From an uncultured Acetatifactor sp. (GTDB lineage Bacteria; Bacillota; Clostridia; Lachnospirales; Lachnospiraceae): 64,000 bases of DNA. Positions 9,558-16,752 of the stretch are shown piece by piece (position 1 is the stretch's first letter; the number at the start of each line of letters is the position of its first letter). The position numbers and the translations under genes are program-made. The notes below the pieces were generated by a model. It was given only the letters and a program-made list of their open reading frames with translations. It was not told the origin of the DNA and made no database searches. The stretch covers positions 1-64,000 of the forward strand of contig CAJTVB010000018.1 in the NCBI GenBank assembly GCA_910579755.1, read 5' to 3'.

Positions 9558-9743
9558 ATGGGAGAAAAGAAAGTCGATCAGGTAAGAATTCCGGAGGGTA
9601 AATTCTGTGGACACAATTGTGCGGATGGATGTATTTATTGGAATCCGCATGACAGAGATAGTAATGGGAGACGATATTGCAGTCATTATCGTACATATTA
9701 TTATCCTCGTGAGAGGCAGGGATGTCTTTCTTATAAGGACTAA
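9558..9743 (+). CDS. small Cys-rich hypothetical protein
   Basis: 61 residues with five cysteines (FCGHNCADGC, YC, GC) and several Tyr and His residues (SHYRTYYYPRE), which suggests a small metal-binding fold. The ATG at 9558 follows AAGGAG with normal spacing. It lies 113 bases after the ankyrin-like gene in the same AT-rich patch. I do not recognise the family. Its good ribosome site and intact frame argue that it is a real gene. Confidence 0.55.
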   Translation: MGEKKVDQVRIPEGKFCGHNCADGCIYWNPHDRDSNGRRYCSHYRTYYYPRERQGCLSYKD

Positions 9744-9772
9744 AACAAGCAGCTATATTTTTGCTATACCTA

Positions 9773-9934
9773 ATTCAGGATAATTTGTTATACCGAAAGT
9801 TAGATTATCCCGAATACTTGAGGAAAAGCCTGGAATTATGCGGGTTTCAGTCAGGATATTCGGGATAACTTTTTTGCCGTTTCCGGCTATCTGGTCACAT
9901 ATTTCCTACAATCCTTGGTAACATTCGGGATAAT
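9773..9934. repeat. cluster of ATTCGGGATAA repeats in both orientations
   Basis: Four related copies lie within 162 bases: attcaggataat at 9773-9784, ttatcccgaata at 9805-9816 (inverted), tattcgggataa at 9857-9868, and attcgggataat at 9923-9934. Copies two and three form a perfect 12-bp inverted repeat. They abut the decayed 3' end of a tyrosine recombinase gene, so they may be its core or terminal recombination sites. Apart from them, the 200 bases between 9744 and 9944 hold nothing I recognise. Confidence 0.65.
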
Positions 9935-9944
9935 CTTTGAGCTG

Positions 9945-10082
9945 TTACAATCCATAGAGGCGTTTTAAGGTTTCCTCATCATCCACGGTATAGTTTACAT
10001 TCTCGGCTTCTAAAACAGTTTCCATCCCCATTGCTTTCTCGATTGCTTTTCTCTTTGTTTCTGTATCGGCATAAGCATATCA
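9945..10082 (-). pseudogene. tyrosine recombinase remnant (C-terminal end)
   Basis: On the minus strand the frame reads YAYADTETKRKAIEKAMG, then EAENVNY and DDEETLKRLYGL, and stops at 9945. The start of this read matches the active-site Tyr region and C-terminal tail of transposon-type tyrosine recombinases (YAYADTEMKRKAIEKA pattern). A stop codon precedes the segment and the catalytic Arg/His boxes are missing, so only the last 45 codons remain. The ATTCGGGATAA repeats begin right after its stop, as expected if they were its recombination sites. Confidence 0.65.
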
Positions 10083-10099
10083 AGGTGGTTTCTAACTGC

Positions 10100-10300
10100 T
10101 TGTGGCCCGCAAGCCAGCTTGTTATTCTTTAACGGAATTGACAGTGTGAGCATCAGTCATCGCCTTGGACATACCCATGTATCCATCACTACATATTTAT
10201 AGCCATGTGATTAAAGAGACGGAGGAGCGCATCAGCGATTGCGTGGCGGATATGATCTTGAAACCGGCGAAGGCGAAGCTGAGGGTAGTGGGGGATTAAG
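10100..10300 (+). pseudogene. phage-type integrase remnant, frameshifted
   Basis: On the plus strand, degenerate frames spell the end of an integrase: QASLLFFNGID, then VSISHRLGHTHVSITTY (the conserved LGH box) from about 10146. After a frameshift near 10193 it reads YSHVIKETEERISDC and continues to a stop at 10300. This contains the LGHxxVSIT and catalytic-Tyr region of the tyrosine recombinase family. It abuts, head to head, the opposite-strand recombinase remnant at 9945-10082, so two different elements decayed here. Confidence 0.65.
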
Positions 10301-10317
10301 AACAGTAGTAACTGAAA

Positions 10318-10351
10318 AGTGGATGCGTTCCCATTCAAGTACGCATCCACT
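10318..10351. terminator. bidirectional intrinsic terminator
   Basis: A perfect 11-bp stem (agtggatgcgt at 10318-10328 with acgcatccact at 10341-10351) is followed by gtcttttt on the plus strand and by TTTTCAG on the minus strand. It lies directly after the stop of the minus-strand Rpn fragment. Confidence 0.75.
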
Positions 10352-10357
10352 GTCTTT

Positions 10358-10855
10358 TTACCAATATTGTTTTACCATTTCGCTGGATTCATTTTCAGTC
10401 AACTGAAATTTCTCCGCAATCCGTTTTATAGTCTCGGCTAATGAGACTCCCAAATCCTTACACATTAAAATTGCACCTTTAATTTCGCTTTCTTCTCGCA
10501 TTTGTTGAATTGCCAAACACATATTCACGTCTCCTTTCCCTTCGGGATATTTCAGTTTGGATCCCGTAACAATATTTATTACTTCAGCTGCCTGTCTTTC
10601 CATGCTTTGGAACTTTATGTCTTCTTTTACAACCTTATTCAGGGTTTTCTTATCTTTAGAATACTTGATGTAAAGCATCACTTCCCGCAGGTACGAGTGG
10701 AATTCGTTGATTTCATCATCTGATATCTCCCTTGGAGCAATCAGGTTTACATGGTAGTCTGGTGCATGGGCAAGAATTACACTGTCAACACTTGAATACA
10801 TTTCTTTCAGGGAGAGCGGCGCATCCCAACTGTCTGAGCCAAAATTTTTGAACGG
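10358..10855 (-). pseudogene. Rpn-family (PD-(D/E)XK nuclease/transposase) C-terminal fragment
   Basis: The minus-strand frame gives about 164 residues: SDSWDAPLSLKEMYSSVDS, HAPDYHVNLIAPREI, IKYSKDKKTLNKVV and a tail with LAETIKRIAEKFQLTE. This is the C-terminal half of the Rpn recombination-promoting nuclease family common in Lachnospiraceae. The catalytic N-terminal nuclease region is missing. In the matching frame a stop appears about 10 codons upstream of SDSW, while a neighbouring frame carries an unrelated-looking open stretch (10807-11061). An internal ATG at 10801 could still give a 147-residue product, but without the nuclease core I treat it as a broken gene. Confidence 0.65.
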
Positions 10856-11076
10856 TATTTAGAAGAAAATTCAATCTGTGAGGTAATGAAGAAACCTGCC
10901 TTAAATGCATACAGTTCAAAACAGGTAAACAGATCGACAGTTTCCGGGGCACGACCCTTGCCCCAAACCTGAACCGTCGCATGAAGCCCCTCCACCTGCT
11001 CCTGACGTATCTTGACGGCGAAGGTGAAGCTGAGGGTAGTGGGCGGCAAATGATGTTGCAAGTTATTAGAATAGTG

Positions 11077-11114
11077 AAAGGATAGGACGGAAAGATATCA
11101 TTCTCCTGTCCTTT
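11077..11114. terminator. hairpin downstream of the ParE-type toxin
   Basis: aaaggatagga (11077-11087) pairs with tcctgtccttt (11104-11114) with one mismatch. It lies about 50 bases past the toxin stop on the minus strand. The T-run is weak, so this is only a possible terminator. The remaining bases of 10862-11162 hold no gene I can support. Confidence 0.4.
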
Positions 11115-11162
11115 TGACTGTCAAGAAATGTGGTGATACATACTTTTTTAGCGGTATGGCGA

Positions 11163-11477
11163 CTAATCCGGCAGATTTTTATAATCTTCAAGCTCATGGT
11201 AGATTCTATCCACATGGATGCAGGTGCCGTTTATCGTATACAGCATAAGGTAGCGATGCGATAAAAAATGCATCTTCCGGTAATCATATTCGGCAAGCTC
11301 CGGCTCTTCGCATATTTTTAAGGAACCACCAATCTGAGCAAGCTTCTGTATGGTATTTTCTGCGTCTTCTAAAACGCGGGCGGCAGCAACTTCGTTGCCC
11401 AGCGTTGCATAAATGTAAAAAAGAATGTCATCGAGCTGCCGCTTGGCAAGATCTGACAATATCACCTTATAGTCCAT
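11163..11477 (-). CDS. ParE/RelE-family toxin
   Basis: 104 residues with the ParE/RelE pattern: N-terminal YKVILSDLAKRQLDDILFYI, a central helix region (AAARVLEDAENTIQKLAQIGGS), and a C-terminal strand block (DYRKMHFLSHRYLMLYTI) ending in HVDRIYHELEDY. Family members poison gyrase (ParE) or cut ribosome-bound mRNA (RelE). The YR and DRIYH features fit the ParE side better, but I would not separate the two by eye. Its start overlaps the end of the antitoxin gene by 11 bases, the normal layout of a type II module. It sits in a patch of decayed mobile elements, which fits stabilisation of an acquired segment. Confidence 0.82.
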   Translation of the reverse strand: MDYKVILSDLAKRQLDDILFYIYATLGNEVAAARVLEDAENTIQKLAQIGGSLKICEEPELAEYDYRKMHFLSHRYLMLYTINGTCIHVDRIYHELEDYKNLPD

Positions 11478-11694
11478 ATTTTGTCCTCAGTTCCGCCAGC
11501 GCTTCACCGGCCTCTTGGTTCTGGCTGCTTTGGTGCTGTCCTCTGGAAATTTGTAGTTCCTCGAGAAATTGTTTTTTTGTTGTGGTGTGCGGACCCCTGT
11601 TCAGAAAAAACTGTCGAATTACTTGCTGGACGACCTGCAATTCATCTTCCGTACATTTCTGAATCATAGAGACAGTAGTGTCTAATGTGCTCAT
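11467..11694 (-). CDS. antitoxin partner of the ParE/RelE-type toxin
   Basis: 75 residues starting MSTLDTTVSMIQKCTEDEL, with an N-terminal helical part (LQVVQQVIRQFFLNR) and a polar, flexible C-terminal half (SRGQHQSSQNQEAGEALAELRTKYGL). It lies upstream of the toxin and overlaps it by 11 bases, as antitoxins do. A minus-strand TATAAT (plus 11767-11772) about 75 bases upstream could be the -10 box. The protein has no family signature I can name, so the call rests mainly on position, size and overlap. Confidence 0.72.
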   Translation of the reverse strand: MSTLDTTVSMIQKCTEDELQVVQQVIRQFFLNRGPHTTTKKQFLEELQISRGQHQSSQNQEAGEALAELRTKYGL

Positions 11695-11952
11695 TGCGAT
11701 CCCTTTCTGCTTCGGATGGAAGCTTGCTATATTTCCGTTTTAAATCAAGCTGATTGGTTTAAGCTTATTATACCCCGAAAGAGCTTATTTGCAAAGTGAT
11801 TTTAAGGAGGAGTGCTAGACTTCTTGTGTCTTTCACTCTCAGGTTGTATTTATTTTCTGTTGAACTCTGATAAACAAGTTGAATTAATAGTTGAACTATT
11901 TTCTGACTTTTCCTTGGAAATTTCACGGTATCTGGGGGCGGATTATGGAGTG

Positions 11953-12090
11953 AATGAAAAAGCGCTGTGGGTGCGCCTGCCAGCCAGGCTGTCCAATTGC
12001 ATGATGCCAATACTTTATGCAGCTGTAAGCCATGTCCATGACCGCCGGCGGCAGGACGGACAGAAAAGGAAAACCTGCCGGCATTGATAA
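11953..12090 (+). pseudogene. relic of an NRPS adenylation-domain C terminus
   Basis: The frame reads NEKALWVRLPARLSNCMMPI and then, after a frameshift, AMSMTAGGRTDRK. This lines up with the A9-A10 region of both A domains in the NRPS at 740-8122 (DEKALRxHLSAKLPKYMVPN and MPMTASGKTDRK). The DNA also matches (catgtccatgaccgccggc against catgcccatgactgccagc). It is a short dead fragment on the same strand, about 3.8 kb after the NRPS stop. It implies that another module, or a second NRPS gene, was once here. The rest of 11695-12163 shows nothing else. Confidence 0.7.
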
Positions 12091-12163
12091 ACCCCAAAAG
12101 ATAGTGTATGCTGTAATATTGACGAAACCCGTAAATAAGGATTTGCGCTTAAAGGAGACATGA

Positions 12164-12829
12164 ATGAAAATAGAAAATAATATTTTAAAGCACTATTTGA
12201 AAAATGTTTATTTTATTACCGGAACGGCATATGCAGGAAAGTCCACGATGGTCAGAATGCTGTCAGAAAGGCATGATATGATTTGCTGCGGTGAAAATTA
12301 TCATAGTGCGATATCGGACATTGTTGCAGTTCCGGATGTTCAGCCGGATTTATGTTATATGAAAAATTTGACTGACTGGAAGGAATTCGTCACCCGCACA
12401 CCGGAAGAATATGAACGCTGGATATACAGCGTGGGAAGAGAGGCGGCGGAATTCGAAATTGTTGAGCTCCTTTCGATTGCAAGGGATAAAAAGGTAATTG
12501 TAGATACAAATATTCCCATTGACATTTTAAAGGAAATTTCGGATTACCATCATGTTGCAGCGATGGTCTCGCCGCAATCGATGAGTGTGGAACGCTTTTT
12601 TGACCGCAGTGACCCGGAGAAGCAGTTTCTTCTCAGTGTAATTGAGAGCTGTGATGATCCGGAAGCTGTTATGGCGAACTACAAAAAGGGACTGGCCCGC
12701 ATCAACAGCCGGGAGCATTATGATGAATATGTAAACAGCGGATTTTTTACGCTGGTGCGTGAGGATAACGGAAAAGATACCCGTGAATATGTCTGCGGAC
12801 TTTTAGAGAAGCATTTTAAACTGATATAG
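12164..12829 (+). CDS. P-loop NTPase/kinase-like protein
   Basis: 221 residues with a Walker A motif GTAYAGKST near residue 20, preceded by a hydrophobic strand (VYFITG), as in small-molecule kinases of the shikimate or nucleoside kinase type. A second conserved-looking strand (KKVIVDTNIPIDI, near 105-117) may carry the Walker B-like Asp. A start at 12164 follows AAAGGAG. The gene stands alone between an NRPS relic and the convergent mntP. The substrate cannot be told. Similar proteins in Clostridia are usually annotated only as AAA or kinase family. Confidence 0.65.
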   Translation: MKIENNILKHYLKNVYFITGTAYAGKSTMVRMLSERHDMICCGENYHSAISDIVAVPDVQPDLCYMKNLTDWKEFVTRTPEEYERWIYSVGREAAEFEIVELLSIARDKKVIVDTNIPIDILKEISDYHHVAAMVSPQSMSVERFFDRSDPEKQFLLSVIESCDDPEAVMANYKKGLARINSREHYDEYVNSGFFTLVREDNGKDTREYVCGLLEKHFKLI

Positions 12830-12862
12830 CGCGGCTGTCCGTAATTGGGGCGCCATCTGCCG

Positions 12863-13426
12863 TCAGGGAATCATTCCCAGATGCTCCAGCAGGATTTTTG
12901 TGCCCATGAGGATCAGAATAATGCCGCCGAGAGCCTCCGCTCTGGATTGGTATTTGGTTCCGAAGATATTACCCGCCTTTACGCCTACGGCGGAGAGCAG
13001 GAAGGTGACAATGCCGATGAAGGCCACTGCCGGCAGGATGCTGACCTGTAAAAATGCGTAGGTAACGCCTACGGCCAGAGCGTCGATGCTGGTGGCCACC
13101 GCCAGCAGGAACATGGTTTTTATGTCCAGGGAATCATTGGCGCAGTCTTCTTTTTTCGAGAAGGCTTCCCGAAGCATGGAGGCGCCGATCAGCACAAGCA
13201 GTCCAAAGGCGATCCAGTGGTCGATGGCGGTGACGTATTTTTGGAACCGGGTTCCCAGCAGGTATCCCGCCAAAGGCATCAGGGCCTGGAAGCCGCCAAA
13301 CCACAGACCAACGATACAGGCGTTTTTTATGGAAAGCTTTTTCATGGCAAGTCCTTTACAGATAGATACGGCAAAGGCGTCCATAGACAATCCTACAGCA
13401 GTGATGAATAAGGTGAGCAGACTCAT
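12863..13426 (-). CDS. mntP: manganese efflux pump MntP
   Basis: 187 residues and six hydrophobic segments, made of two repeated halves each carrying the family Asp (GLSMDAFAVSICKG near residue 16 and ATSIDALAVGV near 115). This is the MntP/YebN family, which exports Mn2+ across the cytoplasmic membrane to protect from manganese excess. Length is normal. The ATG at 13426 follows AGGAG. It lies 46 bases after the AraC-type regulator on the same strand and could be read through from it. I see no yybP-ykoY manganese riboswitch in that short gap, although many mntP genes have one. Confidence 0.93.
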   Translation of the reverse strand: MSLLTLFITAVGLSMDAFAVSICKGLAMKKLSIKNACIVGLWFGGFQALMPLAGYLLGTRFQKYVTAIDHWIAFGLLVLIGASMLREAFSKKEDCANDSLDIKTMFLLAVATSIDALAVGVTYAFLQVSILPAVAFIGIVTFLLSAVGVKAGNIFGTKYQSRAEALGGIILILMGTKILLEHLGMIP

Positions 13427-13472
13427 GGTGTTTCTCCTATGGTTTTTTCTTTTTGTGGGTGATGATGATATC

Positions 13473-14396
13473 CTAATCTGCTGAATTTGTCAACAGTAAT
13501 GATCCGTGCTGTTTCAGCCGGGCCTCCTTTCGGAAGCCGGAGGGCGAGACCTTCAGAAACTTGTGAAAGGCCCTGTTAAACTGAGAAAAGCTGGTAAAGC
13601 CGCAAAGGAAGGCGATCTCCGTGATAGGAGTTTCCGTGGAAAGCAGCAGGGTCTGGGCATTGCGCACCCGGGTCAGAGAGATATAGTCCGTCAGGGTGAA
13701 GCCGGTGATGCGCTTGAATTGGTGGGACAGATAATAGCTGCTGATGAAAAACTCCCGGGAAATGGATTCCAGGGACAATTCTTCCGCGTAATGACCGTGG
13801 ATAAAGGCAGTGATGTTGTATATCTTATTGGTGATGCCGTCCAGATCCGAACGGTTGGTATACACGTTTTTATCGCGGTTCAGATAGATTATACTCAAAA
13901 ATTCTATAAATTTATTGTGGATGGCCAGATCCGTCAATTCGTTGGGGGACTGAGACAGATAATAGATATCATTCAGCTTCTCCAGCACGGCCTTTTTAGG
14001 GCGTTCTTCGAAGCGGTAGATGGGACATTCTCCCGCAAAAATACTGTATATATGCTGCATACAGCCCTCAAACTGGGAGATCATGGGCGGGATGACGAAC
14101 TGAATGATCAGCCGCTTGCAGGGATCTCCTTCGGGGTAGGAGGTCTTGTGCAGCAGAGCAGGACGCAGAGCCACAATATCGCCGCACCTAAGATCATACC
14201 ACACGCCGTCTATGAGATGGCCGGCCTTTTTGTCCAGAAAAATGCATATCTCGTAAAATTGGTGGAAGTGCTGGAATTCCATATTGATGGAATAGGAGCG
14301 CTCATCATAATCAAAAAAGTAATATAGATTTTTGTCGGGCCGTCCGATTTCGATCTTATATTCCTGAGAGTATACCAAAATATTGTCTATCAGCAT
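13473..14396 (-). CDS. AraC-family transcriptional regulator
   Basis: 307 residues. The N-terminal part is a cupin-like sensor (HFHQFYEICIFL and GDIVALRPALLHK near 45-95). The C-terminal 100 residues hold two helix-turn-helix motifs (LSLESISREFFISSYYLSHQFKR and ITEIAFLCGFTSFSQFNRAFHK), the AraC DNA-binding domain. I chose ATG 14396, which follows AGGAG; an in-frame ATG at 14438 has no site. It lies next to and on the same strand as the opp operon and opposite the glycosidase genes, so it probably controls sugar uptake and breakdown here. The effector is unknown. Confidence 0.9.
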   Translation of the reverse strand: MLIDNILVYSQEYKIEIGRPDKNLYYFFDYDERSYSINMEFQHFHQFYEICIFLDKKAGHLIDGVWYDLRCGDIVALRPALLHKTSYPEGDPCKRLIIQFVIPPMISQFEGCMQHIYSIFAGECPIYRFEERPKKAVLEKLNDIYYLSQSPNELTDLAIHNKFIEFLSIIYLNRDKNVYTNRSDLDGITNKIYNITAFIHGHYAEELSLESISREFFISSYYLSHQFKRITGFTLTDYISLTRVRNAQTLLLSTETPITEIAFLCGFTSFSQFNRAFHKFLKVSPSGFRKEARLKQHGSLLLTNSAD

Positions 14397-14576
14397 GGTT
14401 TCTCCTATTCTGCAGTGGAAACGTGACGGTACAAACACCGGCGATGGTGTTTACCATCTTTTCCCGAAAACTGAACTGCCGCAGAAGCCGATGTAGTGAA
14501 TAAATTATATAGCAAAAGGAAAAGAAATGCAATCATAAAAAGAGCTCCATATAAAAGGAACTCCATATAAAAAGAA

Positions 14577-14615
14577 CCCCCATGGACAGTCTGTGGAATA
14601 GTAAAGTCCATGGGG
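14577..14615 (-). terminator. intrinsic terminator after oppF
   Basis: A perfect 10-bp stem (ccccatggac at 14577-14586 with gtccatgggg at 14606-14615). On the minus strand it is followed by TTCTTTTTAT. It lies 17 bases after the oppF stop and should end the opp transcript before the AraC gene. The bases between it and 14396 contain a short tandem repeat (ctccatataaaa twice). Confidence 0.85.
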
Positions 14616-14631
14616 ATTTTATGAAAGCGGT

Positions 14632-15648
14632 CTACTGTGTTTTTGCGCCCTCGTCATAGGTAAAGCCGCGCAGGTTCAGTTCCTTTGCCCTGTGGCAGGC
14701 ACAGAGTCTTCCGTCGGGCATTTCTGCCAGCTCCGGCGAATCTGTTTTGCATTTATCGATGCAGTAACGGCATCTTTCGTGGAAATAGCAGCCGCTTGGC
14801 GGGTTTGCAGGGTTTGGAATTTCTCCCTTCAGGGGAATCCGCTCCATCTGAATGGTGGGATCTGCTACAGGAACTGCGGAAAGCAAGGCCTCTGTATAGG
14901 GGTGCATGGGCTTTTCAAACATGGCTTCCGTGGGGGCAAATTCCACCATCCGGCCCAGATACATAACGCCCACCTTATCGGAGATATGTTCCACTACCGA
15001 AAGGTCATGACTGATAAATAAATAAGTCAGTTTCAGCTCCTTCTGCAGGTCCCGCAGCAGGTTAATTACCTGTGCCTGAATGGATACGTCAAGGGCGGAG
15101 ACGGCTTCGTCGCATACGATAATCTGTGGCTCGATTACCAGTGCTCTGGCAATGCCGATTCGCTGGCGCTGTCCACCGGAAAAAGCATGAGGATAGCGCA
15201 TCAGATACATGGGATTTAATCCCACTTTTTCCGCCATGACCTTTGCCCGCTGATCCATTTCCGCCTTGGGCATTTTGGGATAATTTGCTTTTAAAGGCTC
15301 TTTAATAATGTCCAGAACCGTCATTCTGGGGTCCAGAGAAGAGTAGGGATCCTGGAAAATCATCTGGATTTCCTTGCGGATTTCCTTCATTTTTTTCTTG
15401 TCTGCCTTCAAAAAATCCAGCTCCTCGCCGGCCTTTGTGCGGTAAAAAACCTCGCCCTCAGAGGCGTTGTATGCCCGGACAATGCAGCGTCCCAGGGTTG
15501 TTTTACCGCAGCCGGATTCGCCTACGATACCGATGGTTTCTCCCGGCTTGACGGTGAAGCTTACGTCGGTTACCGCCTTTACCGTAACGCCCTTGGAGGT
15601 GAAACGCTTGTGGAGACCTTTGACCTCCATAATATTATCTTTGTTCAT
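14632..15648 (-). CDS. oppF: oligopeptide/oligosaccharide ABC importer ATPase, OppF type
   Basis: 338 residues. Walker A GESGCGKTTL, signature FSGGQRQRIG and Walker B IIVCDEAVSALD identify an ABC ATPase. The C-terminal extension has a Cys cluster (CYFHERCRYCIDKC) typical of Opp/Dpp ATPases. It would pair with OppD and drive transport through OppB/OppC. Its ATG overlaps the oppD stop (ATGA), and GAGGAGG precedes it. It is the last gene of oppA-B-C-D-F, ending in a strong terminator. Position beside glycosidase genes suggests glycans as cargo, since Opp-like systems often carry oligosaccharides, but peptides cannot be excluded. Confidence 0.92.
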   Translation of the reverse strand: MNKDNIMEVKGLHKRFTSKGVTVKAVTDVSFTVKPGETIGIVGESGCGKTTLGRCIVRAYNASEGEVFYRTKAGEELDFLKADKKKMKEIRKEIQMIFQDPYSSLDPRMTVLDIIKEPLKANYPKMPKAEMDQRAKVMAEKVGLNPMYLMRYPHAFSGGQRQRIGIARALVIEPQIIVCDEAVSALDVSIQAQVINLLRDLQKELKLTYLFISHDLSVVEHISDKVGVMYLGRMVEFAPTEAMFEKPMHPYTEALLSAVPVADPTIQMERIPLKGEIPNPANPPSGCYFHERCRYCIDKCKTDSPELAEMPDGRLCACHRAKELNLRGFTYDEGAKTQ

Positions 15649-16706
15649 GTTTTGTTGCCCTCCTCTTTCTTCAGGATAGCTTCAACCTTTTCCCTCTGAG
15701 CACGGCAGGCCTCGTGAGGGCAGTTAAAGCAGGCAATTTTGTGTCCCGGGGCAATTTCCGTAAGCTCCGGTTCGGCCTTGTCACAGAGACCTTCGATGCG
15801 GACGTCACAGCGGTCATAGAACCCGCAGGCTTTGGGCAGATTCATGGCAAGAGGAACCGTTCCTTCGATGGAAAACAGTTTTTCTTCTTTCCTGGAACCA
15901 ATTTTATGAACGGAACCGATCAGTCCCCTTGTGTACGGATGCTGAGGATTTGCATATACTTCCGATGCGTCCGCGCTCTCTACGATTTTGCCCAGATACA
16001 TTACAGCCACTCTGTCGCACATTTTGGCAACCACACCCAGGTCGTGGGTAATGAAAAGAATTGCCATGTTAAAGTCTTTCTGGAGTTCTTTCATCAGTTC
16101 CAGAATCTGTGCCTGAATGGTAACGTCCAAAGCGGTGGTGGGCTCGTCGGCGATGAGCATTTTGGGATTACACACCAGAGCCATGGCGATCAGGGCGCGC
16201 TGCAACATACCGCCGGAAAACTCATGGGGATACTGGTTATAACGTTTTTCTACGTTGGCAATGCCTACCTTGCGCATTACATCCAGAGATATTTCTTTGG
16301 ACTTCTTCTTGTCCTTTGTGATATGGAGTCTGGTGGCCTCGTTGATCTGATTTCCGATGGTGTACATGGGGGAAAAGGCCACCATGGGCTCCTGGAAAAT
16401 CATGGATATTTCCTTGCCGCGGATGGAACGGATTTCCGGGCCCCGCTGATCCAGAGAAAGCAGATCCACCTTACCCAGGCCCTCCGAATCAAACATGATC
16501 TGGCCGCTGGAAACGCATTTTTTTTCATTGATTCCCAGAATTGCCTTACAGGTCAGGGATTTTCCGCAACCGGATTCGCCTACCAGGCCCAGCGTTTCAC
16601 CTTTTTTCATCTCAAAGTTTACGCCCCGGACCGCGGTCAAAAGCCCTTCCGCCATATGAATGTCAACATGGAGATCTTTGACCTCGAGAATATTTTCACT
16701 GTTCAT
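15645..16706 (-). CDS. oppD: oligopeptide/oligosaccharide ABC importer ATPase, OppD type
   Basis: 353 residues. Walker A GESGCGKS, signature EFSGGMLQRALIA and Walker B MLIADEPTTALD, then an Opp-type C-terminal region with conserved cysteines (CGFYDRCDVRIEGLC). I chose ATG 16706 (protein begins MNSENILEVKDLHVDI), preceded by GGGAG; the longer frame to 16817 runs into oppC. It ends with a 4-base overlap with oppF. It is the second ATPase of the importer and acts at the inner face of the membrane. Confidence 0.92.
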   Translation of the reverse strand: MNSENILEVKDLHVDIHMAEGLLTAVRGVNFEMKKGETLGLVGESGCGKSLTCKAILGINEKKCVSSGQIMFDSEGLGKVDLLSLDQRGPEIRSIRGKEISMIFQEPMVAFSPMYTIGNQINEATRLHITKDKKKSKEISLDVMRKVGIANVEKRYNQYPHEFSGGMLQRALIAMALVCNPKMLIADEPTTALDVTIQAQILELMKELQKDFNMAILFITHDLGVVAKMCDRVAVMYLGKIVESADASEVYANPQHPYTRGLIGSVHKIGSRKEEKLFSIEGTVPLAMNLPKACGFYDRCDVRIEGLCDKAEPELTEIAPGHKIACFNCPHEACRAQREKVEAILKKEEGNKT

Positions 16707-16752
16707 TTTTTGCTCCCGTCCGCGCGCTTCAGCGCGCATAAAATAATCAGCC

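Noticed and set aside
12863..13472. yybP-ykoY manganese riboswitch for mntP
   Set aside because: Only 46 bases separate the gene from the upstream stop, and no such structure is visible.
13506..14327. Long plus-strand open frame opposite the AraC gene
   Set aside because: The minus frame encodes a clear AraC protein with a ribosome site; the plus frame has no family motif or start signal and is a shadow.
14405..14611. 68-codon minus-strand frame between AraC and oppF
   Set aside because: It overlaps the AraC start and the opp terminator and has no ribosome site.
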